From positions 1-64,000 of the forward strand of contig NZ_CABPSH010000011.1 in NCBI RefSeq assembly GCF_902459725.1: 64,000 nt of DNA, written 5' to 3'. A model generated the notes under the pieces. It was not told the origin of the DNA, searched no databases, and saw nothing but the letters and a program-made list of their open reading frames with translations. Source of the stretch: Pandoraea eparura. GTDB lineage: Bacteria > Pseudomonadota > Gammaproteobacteria > Burkholderiales > Burkholderiaceae. This document shows positions 17,407 through 26,997 of the stretch, piece after piece (within the stretch, counting starts at the first letter, position 1; each line of letters starts with the position of its first letter). Both the position numbers and the translations under genes were made by a program.

Positions 17407-18275
17407 GTGGCCTCCCGGGGCAGCCCCATCAGGCGAAAGACGGCTTGCGTGAGCGGGCTGGCGGTGTCGTTGAGCGTGAGCACGATATCGAAATGATTGG
17501 TGCCGGGCATCGGGACATAGTCGCCCGCAAAGCCGCGGGCGCGCCACGCCGCGAGATAGTCCTCGCTCTGGCGCTTGAATTCCGCCGTCTCGCTCTCGCC
17601 GTACGACACCACGATCGGGCAGCCGTGCGCGGGCAAGAGGAAGCGGGGACTGTTGCGATGCGCATCGTCGGCGGACAGCTTCATCCAGTCGTTGATGTGC
17701 GTGAACGGGATCGGCGTGAGATCGAACAGGCCGGAGAGCGGGATGGCGCCGGCGATGACGTCGTGCGGCACGCCGTAATCGTTGTGCCAGCCGTGGGCGA
17801 GCAGCATGCCCACGAGGTGGCCGCCGGCCGAGCTGCCGCACACGTGGATGCGACGCGCGTCGCCGTGATGCTCGCCAATGTGGCGGTACACCCAGGCCAG
17901 GGCGCGGCGCGTCTGGTCGACGATGGTGTCGAGCGAGGCGCCGGGCGCCAGCGAATAGTTGATCGTGACGACAGTGGCGCCCGCGCGCGTGAAGGCGGGG
18001 GCCATGTTGCTCGAATCGTCCTTGCCGAGCGCGCGCCAGTAGCCGCCGTGAACGAAGAAGAACACGGGGGCGCCGGGAATCGGCGATGGGAAGATGTCGA
18101 GTGTCTCGTCGGGGTGATCCCCGTAGGCGACATCGAGCACGCAGGGCGTGGTCGCGCGGGCATGCGCGCTCTCGGTGGCGTACTGCGTCAGGATGTCGAG
18201 AACGTTGGGGGTGGTGGCGCGAGCGTTGTACTGTACGTCCAGCTCGGCGTCGTCGAAATTGCGGTAGCGCTTCAT
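17403..18275 (-). CDS. Alpha/beta hydrolase, arylformamidase-like
   Basis: 290 aa. The oxyanion-hole motif HGGYW is at residues 76-80, the nucleophile Ser149 in GSSAGG, and the likely catalytic His261 in GTNHFD. This layout matches the eukaryote-type kynurenine formamidase/esterase group rather than the metal-dependent bacterial KynB. Hydrolysis of N-formylkynurenine or a related N-acyl aromatic would fit the adjacent 3-hydroxyanthranilate enzymes and transporter; this is an inference. Its stop overlaps livH. It is separated from the solute-binding-protein gene by about 200 bp carrying a 10-bp tandem repeat. Confidence 0.85.
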   Translation of the reverse strand: MKRYRNFDDAELDVQYNARATTPNVLDILTQYATESAHARATTPCVLDVAYGDHPDETLDIFPSPIPGAPVFFFVHGGYWRALGKDDSSNMAPAFTRAGATVVTINYSLAPGASLDTIVDQTRRALAWVYRHIGEHHGDARRIHVCGSSAGGHLVGMLLAHGWHNDYGVPHDVIAGAIPLSGLFDLTPIPFTHINDWMKLSADDAHRNSPRFLLPAHGCPIVVSYGESETAEFKRQSEDYLAAWRARGFAGDYVPMPGTNHFDIVLTLNDTASPLTQAVFRLMGLPREAT

Positions 18276-18332
18276 ATACCCTCGATAGTGCTCAGGTGCG
18301 GCTCGGGGCGTGCAACGGCGGTGCCGCCGGCC

Positions 18333-18392
18333 TATCGCGTTGCTTCACGTTGTGTCGCGTTGCATCGCGTTGTCTCGCGTTGTCTCGCGTCC
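18333..18392. repeat. Six 10-bp tandem repeats
   Basis: Six consecutive 10-bp units of the form NNTCGCGTTG, with minor variation (one unit CTTCACGTTG; the last decays). They lie between the solute-binding-protein stop codon and the hydrolase start. Confidence 0.9.
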
Positions 18393-18472
18393 TCCCGGCA
18401 GCCGGGCGGCAAATCGGCAACGGCGGGCAGCGCGCGCGTCAACCCTCACGCGCACGATGCCCGACCATCTCC

Positions 18473-19669
18473 TTACGACTTGATCTTGCACTGCGCGGCC
18501 AGGTCGGCACGCGTCTTGATCTGGATCTGTCCCTTGGTCAAAAACGCGGCGCCGTTGGCGTCCTTCACGACATCGACGCGGTAGAACTGCGCCACCGGGA
18601 ACTGGTTGCTGGCGAACTTGAACGGCCCGCGCACCGACGCGAAGTCGGCCGCCTTGAGTGCGGCACGCAGCGCTTCGCGATCCGCCACGCTGCCCTTGGT
18701 CTTGGCGAGCGCCGAGTCGATCAGGTTGGCGGCATCGTATGACTGTGCGGCGTACATCGACGGCAAACGGTGGTACTTCTTCTGGAACGCCGCCACGAAC
18801 TGCTTGTTCTGGGCATTGTCGAGATCGGGCGAGTACGGGGCGCTGGTGATGGCGCCGACCGCCAATTCCTTCAGGGCGGGCAGGGTGGAGCCGTCAATGG
18901 TCGACACAGAGATCAGCGGAATCTTGCCGAGCAGCCCGGCCTGACGGTATTGCTTGACGAAGTTCACGCCCATACCGCCCGGGTAGAACACGTAGACGGC
19001 ATCGGGCTTGGCGGCCTGCAACTGGGCGATTTCGGCCGAGTAGTCGGGTTGGTTGACCTGCGTGTACACCTCGTCGACGATCTGGCCCTTGTAGTCGCGC
19101 TTGAAGCCGTTCACGGCGTCGCGTCCGGCCTGATAGTTCGGGGCCATCACATACATCTTCTTGTAGCCCAGGTCGCTCGAGAGCTGGCCGCCGGCTTCAT
19201 GCAGCTCGTCGTTATCCCACGACGTCGAGAAGAAGTTCGGCGAGCATTGCGCGCCGGCAATCGGGGCCGGGCCGGCGTTCGAGCCGACCATGACCACGCC
19301 CGCGTTCGTCACGTTCTTGTGGATGGCCATCATGACGTTCGAGAACGTCACGCCGGTGATGAGCGACACCTTGTCGCGCTCCACCAGCTTCTGCGCGGCC
19401 TGCACACCCACGTCGGGCTTGAGCTGGTCGTCTTCCTTGATCACCTGCACCGGCACGCCGCCCAGTTTGCCGCCCTTTTGCTCGATGGCGAGCATGAAGG
19501 CGTCGTACTGGTCCTGGCCGAGCGCGCCGCCCGGGCCGGAGAGCGTACCGATGAAGCCGATCTTCACCTGGGCGTGCGCGCCGCTCGAGGCGAACATCGC
19601 CGCGCCGGCGGCAAGGGCGCCCAGCACGGCGATGGCTTTGCGTTGCGTGGTCTTCGTTCCCGTCATCAT
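18473..19669 (-). CDS. Branched-chain-type ABC transporter solute-binding protein
   Basis: 398 aa periplasmic protein. Two adjacent ATGs (19669, 19666) follow GGAG; the second has better spacing but I list the first. A Sec signal peptide ends near SSGAHA, before QVKIGFIGTLSGPGGALGQD, the typical opening of Peripla_BP_6 receptors of the HAAT family. It probably delivers substrate to LivHMGF, which lies downstream in the same direction. Similar receptors in aromatic-catabolic clusters bind aromatic acids as well as amino acids, so the ligand could be anthranilate, kynurenine or a relative. The ligand is inferred from context only. An A+T-rich stretch (about 19779-19812) upstream is a likely promoter region. 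Confidence 0.9.
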   Translation of the reverse strand: MMTGTKTTQRKAIAVLGALAAGAAMFASSGAHAQVKIGFIGTLSGPGGALGQDQYDAFMLAIEQKGGKLGGVPVQVIKEDDQLKPDVGVQAAQKLVERDKVSLITGVTFSNVMMAIHKNVTNAGVVMVGSNAGPAPIAGAQCSPNFFSTSWDNDELHEAGGQLSSDLGYKKMYVMAPNYQAGRDAVNGFKRDYKGQIVDEVYTQVNQPDYSAEIAQLQAAKPDAVYVFYPGGMGVNFVKQYRQAGLLGKIPLISVSTIDGSTLPALKELAVGAITSAPYSPDLDNAQNKQFVAAFQKKYHRLPSMYAAQSYDAANLIDSALAKTKGSVADREALRAALKAADFASVRGPFKFASNQFPVAQFYRVDVVKDANGAAFLTKGQIQIKTRADLAAQCKIKS

Positions 19670-19875
19670 GGTCTCCAAACTAAGTTCCGAAACAGGCAAA
19701 CACTTCTCGCAGAGGACTTGCGCCGACACACTTGACCGCTTCTTCACGTCGGTCATCGCCGGACAGGCGCGTCACGTCAGTTAAATTGTTTAAGCATCAA
19801 ATATTTAAGTGCCCAGCGTAAACGACGCCTTTTACGTAGGCAAGCGATTTCAAAAACACTTCGGGAAACCCCCAG

Positions 19876-20871
19876 TTACAGATCGAAGAACTCGCGGGCG
19901 TTCGCGGCCAGGATGCGATGGCGGGCCGCGTCGTCCAGATCGGGCTGTTCGGCCACCAGGCGGCCGATGTTCTGCTCGCCGAGCGGGAACGGATGGTCGG
20001 AGCCCAGCATGATGCGCTCCACGCCCAGGGTGTCGACCAGCAGGCGCAAGGCGCGCGGGTCGAACACGGCGCTGTCCACGTAGAAGCGGTCCAGATAATG
20101 GGACGGCGGATGCGGGCTGTCGGCGCGCACGATGTCGCGGCAGTGCCACGCGTTCTCGGCACGGCCCAGCAGATACGGGAAGGCGCCGCCGCCGTGGGCA
20201 AAGCACAGCTTGAGCGAGCGCGGCAGGCGCTCGAACGCGCCCGAGAGGATCAGCGAGAGGATCGAGAGCTGCGTCTCGGCGGGCATGGCCACGAGCCACG
20301 GCATCATCCATCGCTTCATGCGGCCGTCGGTCATCATGTCCCACGGATGCACGAGCACGGGAATGTGTTCGTTGCCGCAGTGCCGCAAGAAGGCCACGAG
20401 TGGCTCGTCGTCCAGGTCCTTGTCACCCAGATGGTTGCCGATCTGCACGCCGATATGGCCGCTTGCCTTGGCGCGCGACGCTTCCGCGCAGGCCAGATCG
20501 AGATCCTGCAGCGGCACTTGCGCCATGGCCTTCAGACGCGTCGGCGCGTAGGCGCAGTGCTCGAGTGCCAGATCGTTCATGCGTTGCACCCAGTCCATGA
20601 CCGCGTGCCCGTCGTACCGGTAGCCGAACATGATCGGCGTGGCGCACACCACTTGCAGGTCGATGCCGTGACGGTCGAGTTCTTCGACGCGCAGCGCGGG
20701 GTCCCACAACGCGCGGTAGACCGGGCGGAACGCGCGGTCGTCGAGCATGATGTTGCCGGTCTCGCCGCCCTCGTCGATGCGCAGCCACGGCGCGTTGGCG
20801 GGGTCGAGGCGGGCCGCCTCCTCCCGCGTGATGCGCGGGAAGAAGTGGGCGTGCATGTCGATTTTCTTCAT
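19876..20871 (-). CDS. nbaD: 2-amino-3-carboxymuconate-6-semialdehyde decarboxylase
   Basis: 331 aa zinc amidohydrolase-fold decarboxylase (ACMSD). Metal ligands and catalytic residues are all visible: His7-x-His9, His175 (LVHPWD), His226 ([14 protein letters not shown]) and Asp292 (GSDHPFPLG). They are spaced as in the known bacterial ACMSD. It removes CO2 from the ring-cleavage product of 3-hydroxyanthranilate, giving 2-aminomuconate semialdehyde. The next gene upstream in the transcript makes its substrate. No strong ribosome site precedes the ATG, so translation may depend on the preceding gene. Confidence 0.95.
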   Translation of the reverse strand: MKKIDMHAHFFPRITREEAARLDPANAPWLRIDEGGETGNIMLDDRAFRPVYRALWDPALRVEELDRHGIDLQVVCATPIMFGYRYDGHAVMDWVQRMNDLALEHCAYAPTRLKAMAQVPLQDLDLACAEASRAKASGHIGVQIGNHLGDKDLDDEPLVAFLRHCGNEHIPVLVHPWDMMTDGRMKRWMMPWLVAMPAETQLSILSLILSGAFERLPRSLKLCFAHGGGAFPYLLGRAENAWHCRDIVRADSPHPPSHYLDRFYVDSAVFDPRALRLLVDTLGVERIMLGSDHPFPLGEQNIGRLVAEQPDLDDAARHRILAANAREFFDL

Positions 20872-20908
20872 GACGTGACGTGTGAGGTTCTGGAAGCGGC
20901 GTCGCGGG

Positions 20909-21944
<1,036 letters not shown>

Positions 21945-22032
21945 GAGTCGTCAGTCTCCGTTGGGCTTTGTTCTTGAGATGGCGCACGGGTGCGGAGGGC
22001 TCGACCCCCATCGATCCCCCCGCACCGTCGCC

Positions 22033-23505
22033 TCACAGTTTGATGCAGATGTTGGTGATTTCGGAATAGAAGTCGAGCGAGTGGCGTCCGCCTTCGCGGC
22101 CCAGTCCCGAGCGCTTCACACCGCCGAACGGGGTGCGCAGGTCGCGCAGGAACCAGGTGTTCACCCACACGAGCCCTGTCTGGAACTGACGCGCCACGCG
22201 ATGCGCGCGCGACAGGTTCGTCGTCCATACGCAACCGGCAAGACCGTACTCGCTGTCGTTGACCCGGCGAATCACTTCGTCCTCGCTGTCGAACGGGGCG
22301 ACGTGGCACACCGGACCGAAGATCTCTTCGCGCACGCAGCGCGCCGTGTCGGGCAGGCCGGTCCAGACCGTCGGTTGCACGAAGGCGCCGTCGTCGCGCG
22401 CATCGCCGAAGGCGGGCACGCCGCCGCCGGTGACGACCGTCGCGCCTTCTTCGACGGCCAGGCGATAGTAGGCGAGCACCTTGTCGCGATGCTTGCGCGA
22501 CACGAGCGGTCCCATCTGCACGCCTTGGGCATCGGGGGCATCGATGCGCAGCGCGGCGGCGCGTTCGGCCAGGGCGGCCACGAACCGGTCGAAGATCGGC
22601 CGCTCGACATAGACGCGCTCCGAACACAGGCACACCTGACCCGCGTTGGTGAACGACGAGCGCACCACGCCGTCGAGCGCACGCTCGAAGTCGGCGTCCG
22701 CGAAGACGACGGCGGCGTTCTTGCCGCCGAGCTCGAACGAGATTTCCTTCACGCCGTCGGCCACGGCCTTCATGATCGCGCTACCGGTGCGCGACTCGCC
22801 GGTAAAGGTGATCGCCGCCACGCCCGGGTGCTTCGTCAGATGCTCGCCGGCCGAGCCCGGTCCGAAGCCGTGCACGAGATTGAAGACACCGGGCGGCACG
22901 CCGGCGGCGTCCATCACCTCGGCGAGCAGCGTGGCGGAGGAGGGCGTTTCCTCCGACGGCTTGGCGACCACGCAGTTGCCCATCGCCAGCGCGGGGGCCA
23001 CCTTCCACGTGAAGAGCAGCAGCGGCAGGTTCCACGGCGAAATGATGCCGATCACCCCGAGCGGTTTGCGCGTGACATAGCTCATGACGTCGCCCCCGTC
23101 GGCGGCGCGCATGTCGTACATCTCGTTGCCGGCTGTCTTGACGAGGTCGGCGAACATGCGGAAGTTGGCAATGCCGCGCGCGATGTCGAGGGTGCGGGCC
23201 TGCTCGATGGGCCGGCCGGTGTCGGCCACTTCGGCCGCGACGAAGTCGTCGAAGCGCGCCTGGATGCCGTCGGCGATGCGGTGCAGCACGGCCGCGCGCT
23301 CGGCGGGGGTGGTCTTGCCCCACGGACCGTCATGCAGGGCGCGATGCGCGGCGCGCACAGCGCGATCGACCGTGGCGGCGTCGGCTTCGCAAACCTTCGC
23401 GACCAGCCGCCCGTCCACGGGGCTGACGTTATCGAACTGGCGATCGGTGGCGAGGAATGCACCGTCCACGTAGTGCCGCAGCAGCGGCGGAGTCGCAAGG
23501 CTCAC
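22033..23505 (-). CDS. nbaE: 2-aminomuconate-6-semialdehyde dehydrogenase
   Basis: 490 aa ALDH. Start is GTG at 23505 with AGGAG five bases before it. Catalytic Cys292 (NAGQVCLCS), Glu258 (FELGGKN) and Asn159 (SPWNLP) are present. Arg110 and Arg454 sit where the Pseudomonas fluorescens enzyme has the two arginines (120 and 464, as I recall) that bind the substrate carboxylate; the constant offset of 10 strengthens the specific assignment over a generic aldehyde dehydrogenase. It oxidises 2-aminomuconate semialdehyde to 2-aminomuconate with NAD+. It is the first catabolic gene of the minus-strand cluster. Confidence 0.95.
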   Translation of the reverse strand: MSLATPPLLRHYVDGAFLATDRQFDNVSPVDGRLVAKVCEADAATVDRAVRAAHRALHDGPWGKTTPAERAAVLHRIADGIQARFDDFVAAEVADTGRPIEQARTLDIARGIANFRMFADLVKTAGNEMYDMRAADGGDVMSYVTRKPLGVIGIISPWNLPLLLFTWKVAPALAMGNCVVAKPSEETPSSATLLAEVMDAAGVPPGVFNLVHGFGPGSAGEHLTKHPGVAAITFTGESRTGSAIMKAVADGVKEISFELGGKNAAVVFADADFERALDGVVRSSFTNAGQVCLCSERVYVERPIFDRFVAALAERAAALRIDAPDAQGVQMGPLVSRKHRDKVLAYYRLAVEEGATVVTGGGVPAFGDARDDGAFVQPTVWTGLPDTARCVREEIFGPVCHVAPFDSEDEVIRRVNDSEYGLAGCVWTTNLSRAHRVARQFQTGLVWVNTWFLRDLRTPFGGVKRSGLGREGGRHSLDFYSEITNICIKL

Positions 23506-23657
23506 GAGGTCTCCTGGAGCAGGGTTTTTTTGCGGGGCGGCGCGGGCTCAGACGCCATGACACGACCGCCGGATGCCCTCCAGTCTAGGCATCCGGATCT
23601 ATAAAAAATAATGAAAACTATCGGATCGTCTATTCCTGAATGGAATATCAGGGTGGC

Positions 23658-24224
23658 TCAGTGATGGGCGTCGTGGCTCATGCGTGCGCGTGCCTCGCGC
23701 AAGTCGCGCGGATTGCGCGCTTCGCCGATGGCAGCGGGCGGCAGGTCGGTATCGAGACACTCGACCAGATGGGCATTGAGCAACGCCGCGAGCCCTTCGC
23801 CGCCACGTCGCATGACGTAGTTGTGATTCCAGCGGAACAGCGGCCGGGCAAGCGGCGCGAGCTTGTTCATCCAGACGCGCTCCGTGTGGACATCCCAGGC
23901 ATAGCGCACGGCCGTGATCGGCCCTTCCGTGTCGAAGCACCAGAGGCCGGTGCCCGCCAGCTCGCCCGACGCGACACTGCGCACCTCGCGCATCGGGTCG
24001 ACGTGCGTGACGCGTGTCTCGATGGTGAGCGAGTAAGGTAGCGCGCCGTGCCAGGTCAGCACGCGTATGGCGCCCACGCCATCGGCATCGCCCGGATCGA
24101 GCGTACGCACGTCGCGCACGCAGGGCCACCACCGCGCCCAATGGTCGACATCGCGAATCGCGTCCCAGACTTCGTCGAGCGGCGCCGTGAGCCGCCACAA
24201 GGTGAGGAAGTGATAGTCGTTCAT
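23658..24224 (-). CDS. SRPBCC-fold protein (polyketide cyclase/START-like)
   Basis: 188 aa. The N-terminus YHFLTLWRLTAPLDEVWDAI and the adjacent HWARWWP are typical of SRPBCC lipid- or aromatic-binding proteins. The helix-grip fold spans about residues 5-150, and a His/Arg-rich tail ends in HDAHH. It lies about 150 bp upstream of nbaE on the same strand, so it could share its promoter region or lead the transcript, but no pathway role is known. Divergent from the LacI gene. Function unknown beyond ligand binding. Confidence 0.8.
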   Translation of the reverse strand: MNDYHFLTLWRLTAPLDEVWDAIRDVDHWARWWPCVRDVRTLDPGDADGVGAIRVLTWHGALPYSLTIETRVTHVDPMREVRSVASGELAGTGLWCFDTEGPITAVRYAWDVHTERVWMNKLAPLARPLFRWNHNYVMRRGGEGLAALLNAHLVECLDTDLPPAAIGEARNPRDLREARARMSHDAHH

Positions 24225-24460
24225 GGCCGATCCCGGTCGTGGAGGGAGGGGGTGCCGTTGTCCCCGTCGCGCGGGGGAATTTCAGTATAGGCGCCATCCT
24301 GGCGTCCGGCATGCCGCCGCTGCCCCCGCGCCGATGACGTGGGCAGCGCGCGGCGCGTCGGGGCGCCAATCGGCAGACAGACTGGCGCGACACTCGGTCT
24401 GCTCATTGGCGTACTGCTCGGTCTGCTGCTTGGGGCGCTACTCAGCGTACCCCTCGGCGT

Positions 24461-24508
24461 GCTACTCGACCTGCTACTCGACCTGCTACTCGACCCGCTA
24501 CTCGGCGA
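24461..24508. repeat. Four 12-bp tandem repeats
   Basis: Units GCTACTCGACCT (twice), GCTACTCGACCC and GCTACTCGGCGA lie head to tail in the region between the SRPBCC and LacI genes. Less regular CTGCT/CTCGG units extend the pattern back to about 24405. Because 12 is a multiple of 3, they open an 81-codon Leu-rich frame on the plus strand that I do not accept as a gene. Confidence 0.85.
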
Positions 24509-24582
24509 GCGGGGTATCGGACATTGTCCGAGGTTGTGCCTTGTCACGAATTCATCACATTGTCTCCATAGAATCCCGAAGT

Positions 24583-24606
24583 GAAAACGTTTTCGTAAAC
24601 GTTTAC
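24583..24606. promoter_or_regulatory. Two abutting perfect LacI-family operators
   Basis: GAAAACGTTTTC (24583-24594) is immediately followed by GTAAACGTTTAC (24595-24606). Each is a perfect 12-bp palindrome with the central CpG typical of LacI/PurR/GntR-type operators. They lie about 60 bp before the lacI-type start, in an otherwise G+C-rich region, and probably mediate autoregulation. Confidence 0.82.
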
Positions 24607-24664
24607 ATTTGTACAACTTCCGTCAACGGCGTGATTCGACGGCATGACACACAGGGGGAATGGC

Positions 24665-25708
24665 GTGGCAGATATTCGGGACGTGGCGCAGCGCGCGGGG
24701 TGTTCGATAGCGACAGTGTCGCGCGCGCTCAACTCACCTCAATTGGTGCGTCCCGAGACGCTGGCGCGCGTGCAGGCTGCCGCCGCCGAGTTGAAATTCC
24801 GTCCCAATGCGCTTGGCCGTCAGTTGCGCGGCGAGCGCACGGGATTGATCGGCGTGATGCTGCCCACGCTCGGCAACCCGGTCTTTGCCGATTGCCTTGA
24901 AGGCATTGAAGCCGCCATCGACGGCACCGGGCGGCGCTTGTTGCTCGTCACCACGCAATACGACCCGGAGCGCGAGCGCAACGCCATTGAGACGTTGCTG
25001 CAACAGCGGGTGGATGGCCTGTTGCTCACGCTCGCCGACGCCGAGCACAGCGTGCTTCTCGACGATCTCGCGGCCGAGGGCGTGGCGTGCCAGCTCGTCT
25101 ATAACGATGCGCCGCAGCGTCCGTGCGTCTCCGTGGACAACCGGGCCGCCGCCGCGCAGGGTGTAGCCATGCTGATCGAGGCGGGGCATCGCGACATCGT
25201 GATGGTGACGGGCGCCTTGCACGCGTCAGACCGAGCCAAGCGCCGGTATCTCGGCTATGGCGATGCCATGCGCGCCGCCGGCCTCACGCCGCTGCCGGCG
25301 TTCGAAATCGACTTCAACAGCGGGGCCCGTGGTGAGCGGGTGCGCGAATGGCTGGCGCAGCGTGAGCGCGACGGCGCGCGCCCCACGGCATTGTTTTGCT
25401 CCAACGATCTGCTCGCGCTCGGGGTGATGCGCGCCCTGCGCGAGGCCGGTCTGCGCGTGCCCGACGATATGTCGGTGCTGGGCTTCGACGGGCTGGCCGT
25501 GGGCGAACTGCTCTCGCCCACACTCGCCACCGTCGTGCAGCCGAGCGTGGAGATCGGCCGCCATGCCGCGCAACGCTTGCTCGCGCAGATCGACACGCGT
25601 GCCGGGACGACACCCTCGCACGACGCCTCACTCGAGCATGCCTTGATGTTGCCACACCAGATTCGTCGAGGCGGCACGGTGTCGGCGCCGCCGCGTCGTC
25701 AGGGCTGA
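24665..25708 (+). CDS. LacI-family transcriptional regulator
   Basis: 347 aa from a GTG at 24665, chosen because AGGGGGA lies just before it and because it yields the usual LacI start (MADIRDVAQRAGCSIATVSR). An ATG seven codons upstream is the alternative. The helix-turn-helix and hinge (ALGRQLRGERTGLIGVMLP) are followed by a sugar-binding-type effector domain. It is transcribed towards the ABC transporter and phosphodiesterase genes, 194 bp downstream, and is the likely regulator of that unit. The ligand is unknown. Two perfect palindromes precede it. Confidence 0.92.
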   Translation: MADIRDVAQRAGCSIATVSRALNSPQLVRPETLARVQAAAAELKFRPNALGRQLRGERTGLIGVMLPTLGNPVFADCLEGIEAAIDGTGRRLLLVTTQYDPERERNAIETLLQQRVDGLLLTLADAEHSVLLDDLAAEGVACQLVYNDAPQRPCVSVDNRAAAAQGVAMLIEAGHRDIVMVTGALHASDRAKRRYLGYGDAMRAAGLTPLPAFEIDFNSGARGERVREWLAQRERDGARPTALFCSNDLLALGVMRALREAGLRVPDDMSVLGFDGLAVGELLSPTLATVVQPSVEIGRHAAQRLLAQIDTRAGTTPSHDASLEHALMLPHQIRRGGTVSAPPRRQG

Positions 25709-25853
25709 GGCGAGAGTGAACGACAAGTCACGGTAACCAACGGTTTTGCAGTGAACGCAGTCGCAAGGAAAGCGGCCGACGACTGGCTCCGTAAAGAGAG
25801 TCCAGCGCCGGCTGAGGCAATCAGGCATCCGGGCGAGAGGCCCGCACTTATCC

Positions 25854-25873
25854 GGCGGCACGTGAGTGCCGCC
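25854..25873 (+). other. GNRA-loop hairpin in the leader of the transporter genes
   Basis: Perfect 8-bp stem GGCGGCAC/GTGCCGCC closed by a GTGA tetraloop, about 30 bp before the solute-binding-protein start and next to its AGGAG ribosome site. It may stabilise the mRNA or tune translation; no T-run follows. Confidence 0.45.
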
Positions 25874-25902
25874 ACCGCTCAGACATTCAGGAGCCTACTG
25901 AC

Positions 25903-26916
25903 ATGAAGCTTTGGATCACCCGCGCCGCTCGCACGCTGGCGCTGTTCACCCTGCTGGGCGCTGGCGCCGCGCAGGCCCAGCCAACGGCCATCTGCTATAA
26001 CTGCCCGCCGGAATGGGCCGACTGGGCCGGTCAGGTCAAGGCGATTGCGCAGGACACCGGCATTCGCGTGCCGCTCGACAACAAGAACTCGGGCCAGGCG
26101 GTCGCGCAGTTGATCGCCGAGCAAAAAGCGCCGGTGGCCGACATCGTCTACCTGGGCATCACCTCGGCCATCGAGGCGGCAAAGAAGGGCCTGCTCGCAC
26201 CGTACAAGCCGGCGAACTGGGATCAGGTGCCGGCCGCCATGAAGGATCCGAACGGCATGTGGACGACGATCCACTCGGGCACGGTCGGCTTCTTCGTGAA
26301 CCGAGACGCCCTGGAAGGCAAGCCGGTGCCGCGTTCGTGGGCCGACCTGCTCAAGCCGGAGTATCGCGGCATGGTGGGGTATCTGGATCCGAGCAGCGCG
26401 TTCGCCGGCTATGCCGCCGCGATTGCCGCCAACCAGGCGCTCGGCGGTTCGATGGACAACTTCGGTCCGGCCATCGGCTACTTCCAGAAGCTCAAGGCCA
26501 ACTCACCGATCGTGCCGAAGCAAACGGCGTATGCGCGCGTGCTCTCGGGCGAGATCCCCATCCTGATCGACTTCGATTTCAACGCCTACCGTGCCATCTA
26601 CAAGGACCGCGCCAATGTGCAGTTCGTGATCCCGAAGGAGGGCACCGTGTCGCTGCCGTATGTGATCGCGCTCGTGAAGAACGGACCGCACGCGGATAAC
26701 GGCAAGAAGGTGATCGACTACACGCTGTCCGACAAGGGCCAGGCCCATTGGGCGCAAGCCTTCCTGCGTCCGGTGCGTGCGAGCACGATGCCGGCGGAGG
26801 TGGCCGCCAAGTTCCTGCCGGCGAGCGACTATGCACGGGTGAAGCCGGTCGATTTGCAGAAGCTCGCTGCGCAGCAGGATGCGTTTGGTCAGCAGTATCT
26901 GAAGAACGTGCGTTAA
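25903..26916 (+). CDS. ABC transporter solute-binding protein (iron/phosphonate/polyamine-like class)
   Basis: 337 aa. Sec signal peptide 1-25 ends in GAAQA. The mature protein has the fold signatures of the extracellular solute-binding class that serves Fe3+, 2-aminoethylphosphonate, thiamine and polyamine importers (VADIVYLGITSAIEAAKKG; PRSWADLLKPEYRGMVGYLDP). An unusual Cys pair, ICYNCPPEW, occurs right after the cleavage site and could form a disulfide. An AGGAG ribosome site precedes the ATG. It begins a co-directional set with two permeases, one ATPase and a GpdQ-type phosphodiesterase, so a phosphodiester or phosphonate ligand is plausible. The stop codon lies inside a 9-bp tandem repeat. 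Confidence 0.88.
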   Translation: MKLWITRAARTLALFTLLGAGAAQAQPTAICYNCPPEWADWAGQVKAIAQDTGIRVPLDNKNSGQAVAQLIAEQKAPVADIVYLGITSAIEAAKKGLLAPYKPANWDQVPAAMKDPNGMWTTIHSGTVGFFVNRDALEGKPVPRSWADLLKPEYRGMVGYLDPSSAFAGYAAAIAANQALGGSMDNFGPAIGYFQKLKANSPIVPKQTAYARVLSGEIPILIDFDFNAYRAIYKDRANVQFVIPKEGTVSLPYVIALVKNGPHADNGKKVIDYTLSDKGQAHWAQAFLRPVRASTMPAEVAAKFLPASDYARVKPVDLQKLAAQQDAFGQQYLKNVR

Positions 26917-26946
26917 GCGCGTTAAGCGCGTTAAGCGTGTTAGCAC
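26911..26946. repeat. Nine-bp tandem repeat covering the stop codon
   Basis: Three perfect copies of CGTTAAGCG (26911-26937) and a decayed fourth. The first copy contains the TAA stop of the solute-binding-protein gene, so the stop is embedded in the repeat. Confidence 0.85.
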
Positions 26947-26997
26947 GTTGGGCCGGTTCGGCCCGTCGTTCAACGAGGAAGAGGAGCAAAACAAGCG

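Noticed and set aside
24339-24584. 81-codon Leu-rich frame resembling a membrane peptide
   Set aside because: Most of it is produced by a 12-bp tandem repeat, and it ends among the LacI operators; no ribosome site.
25709-25853. Second LacI operator in front of the solute-binding-protein gene
   Set aside because: The best match (around AACGGTT, near 25740) is only half symmetric and far weaker than the pair at 24583-24606.
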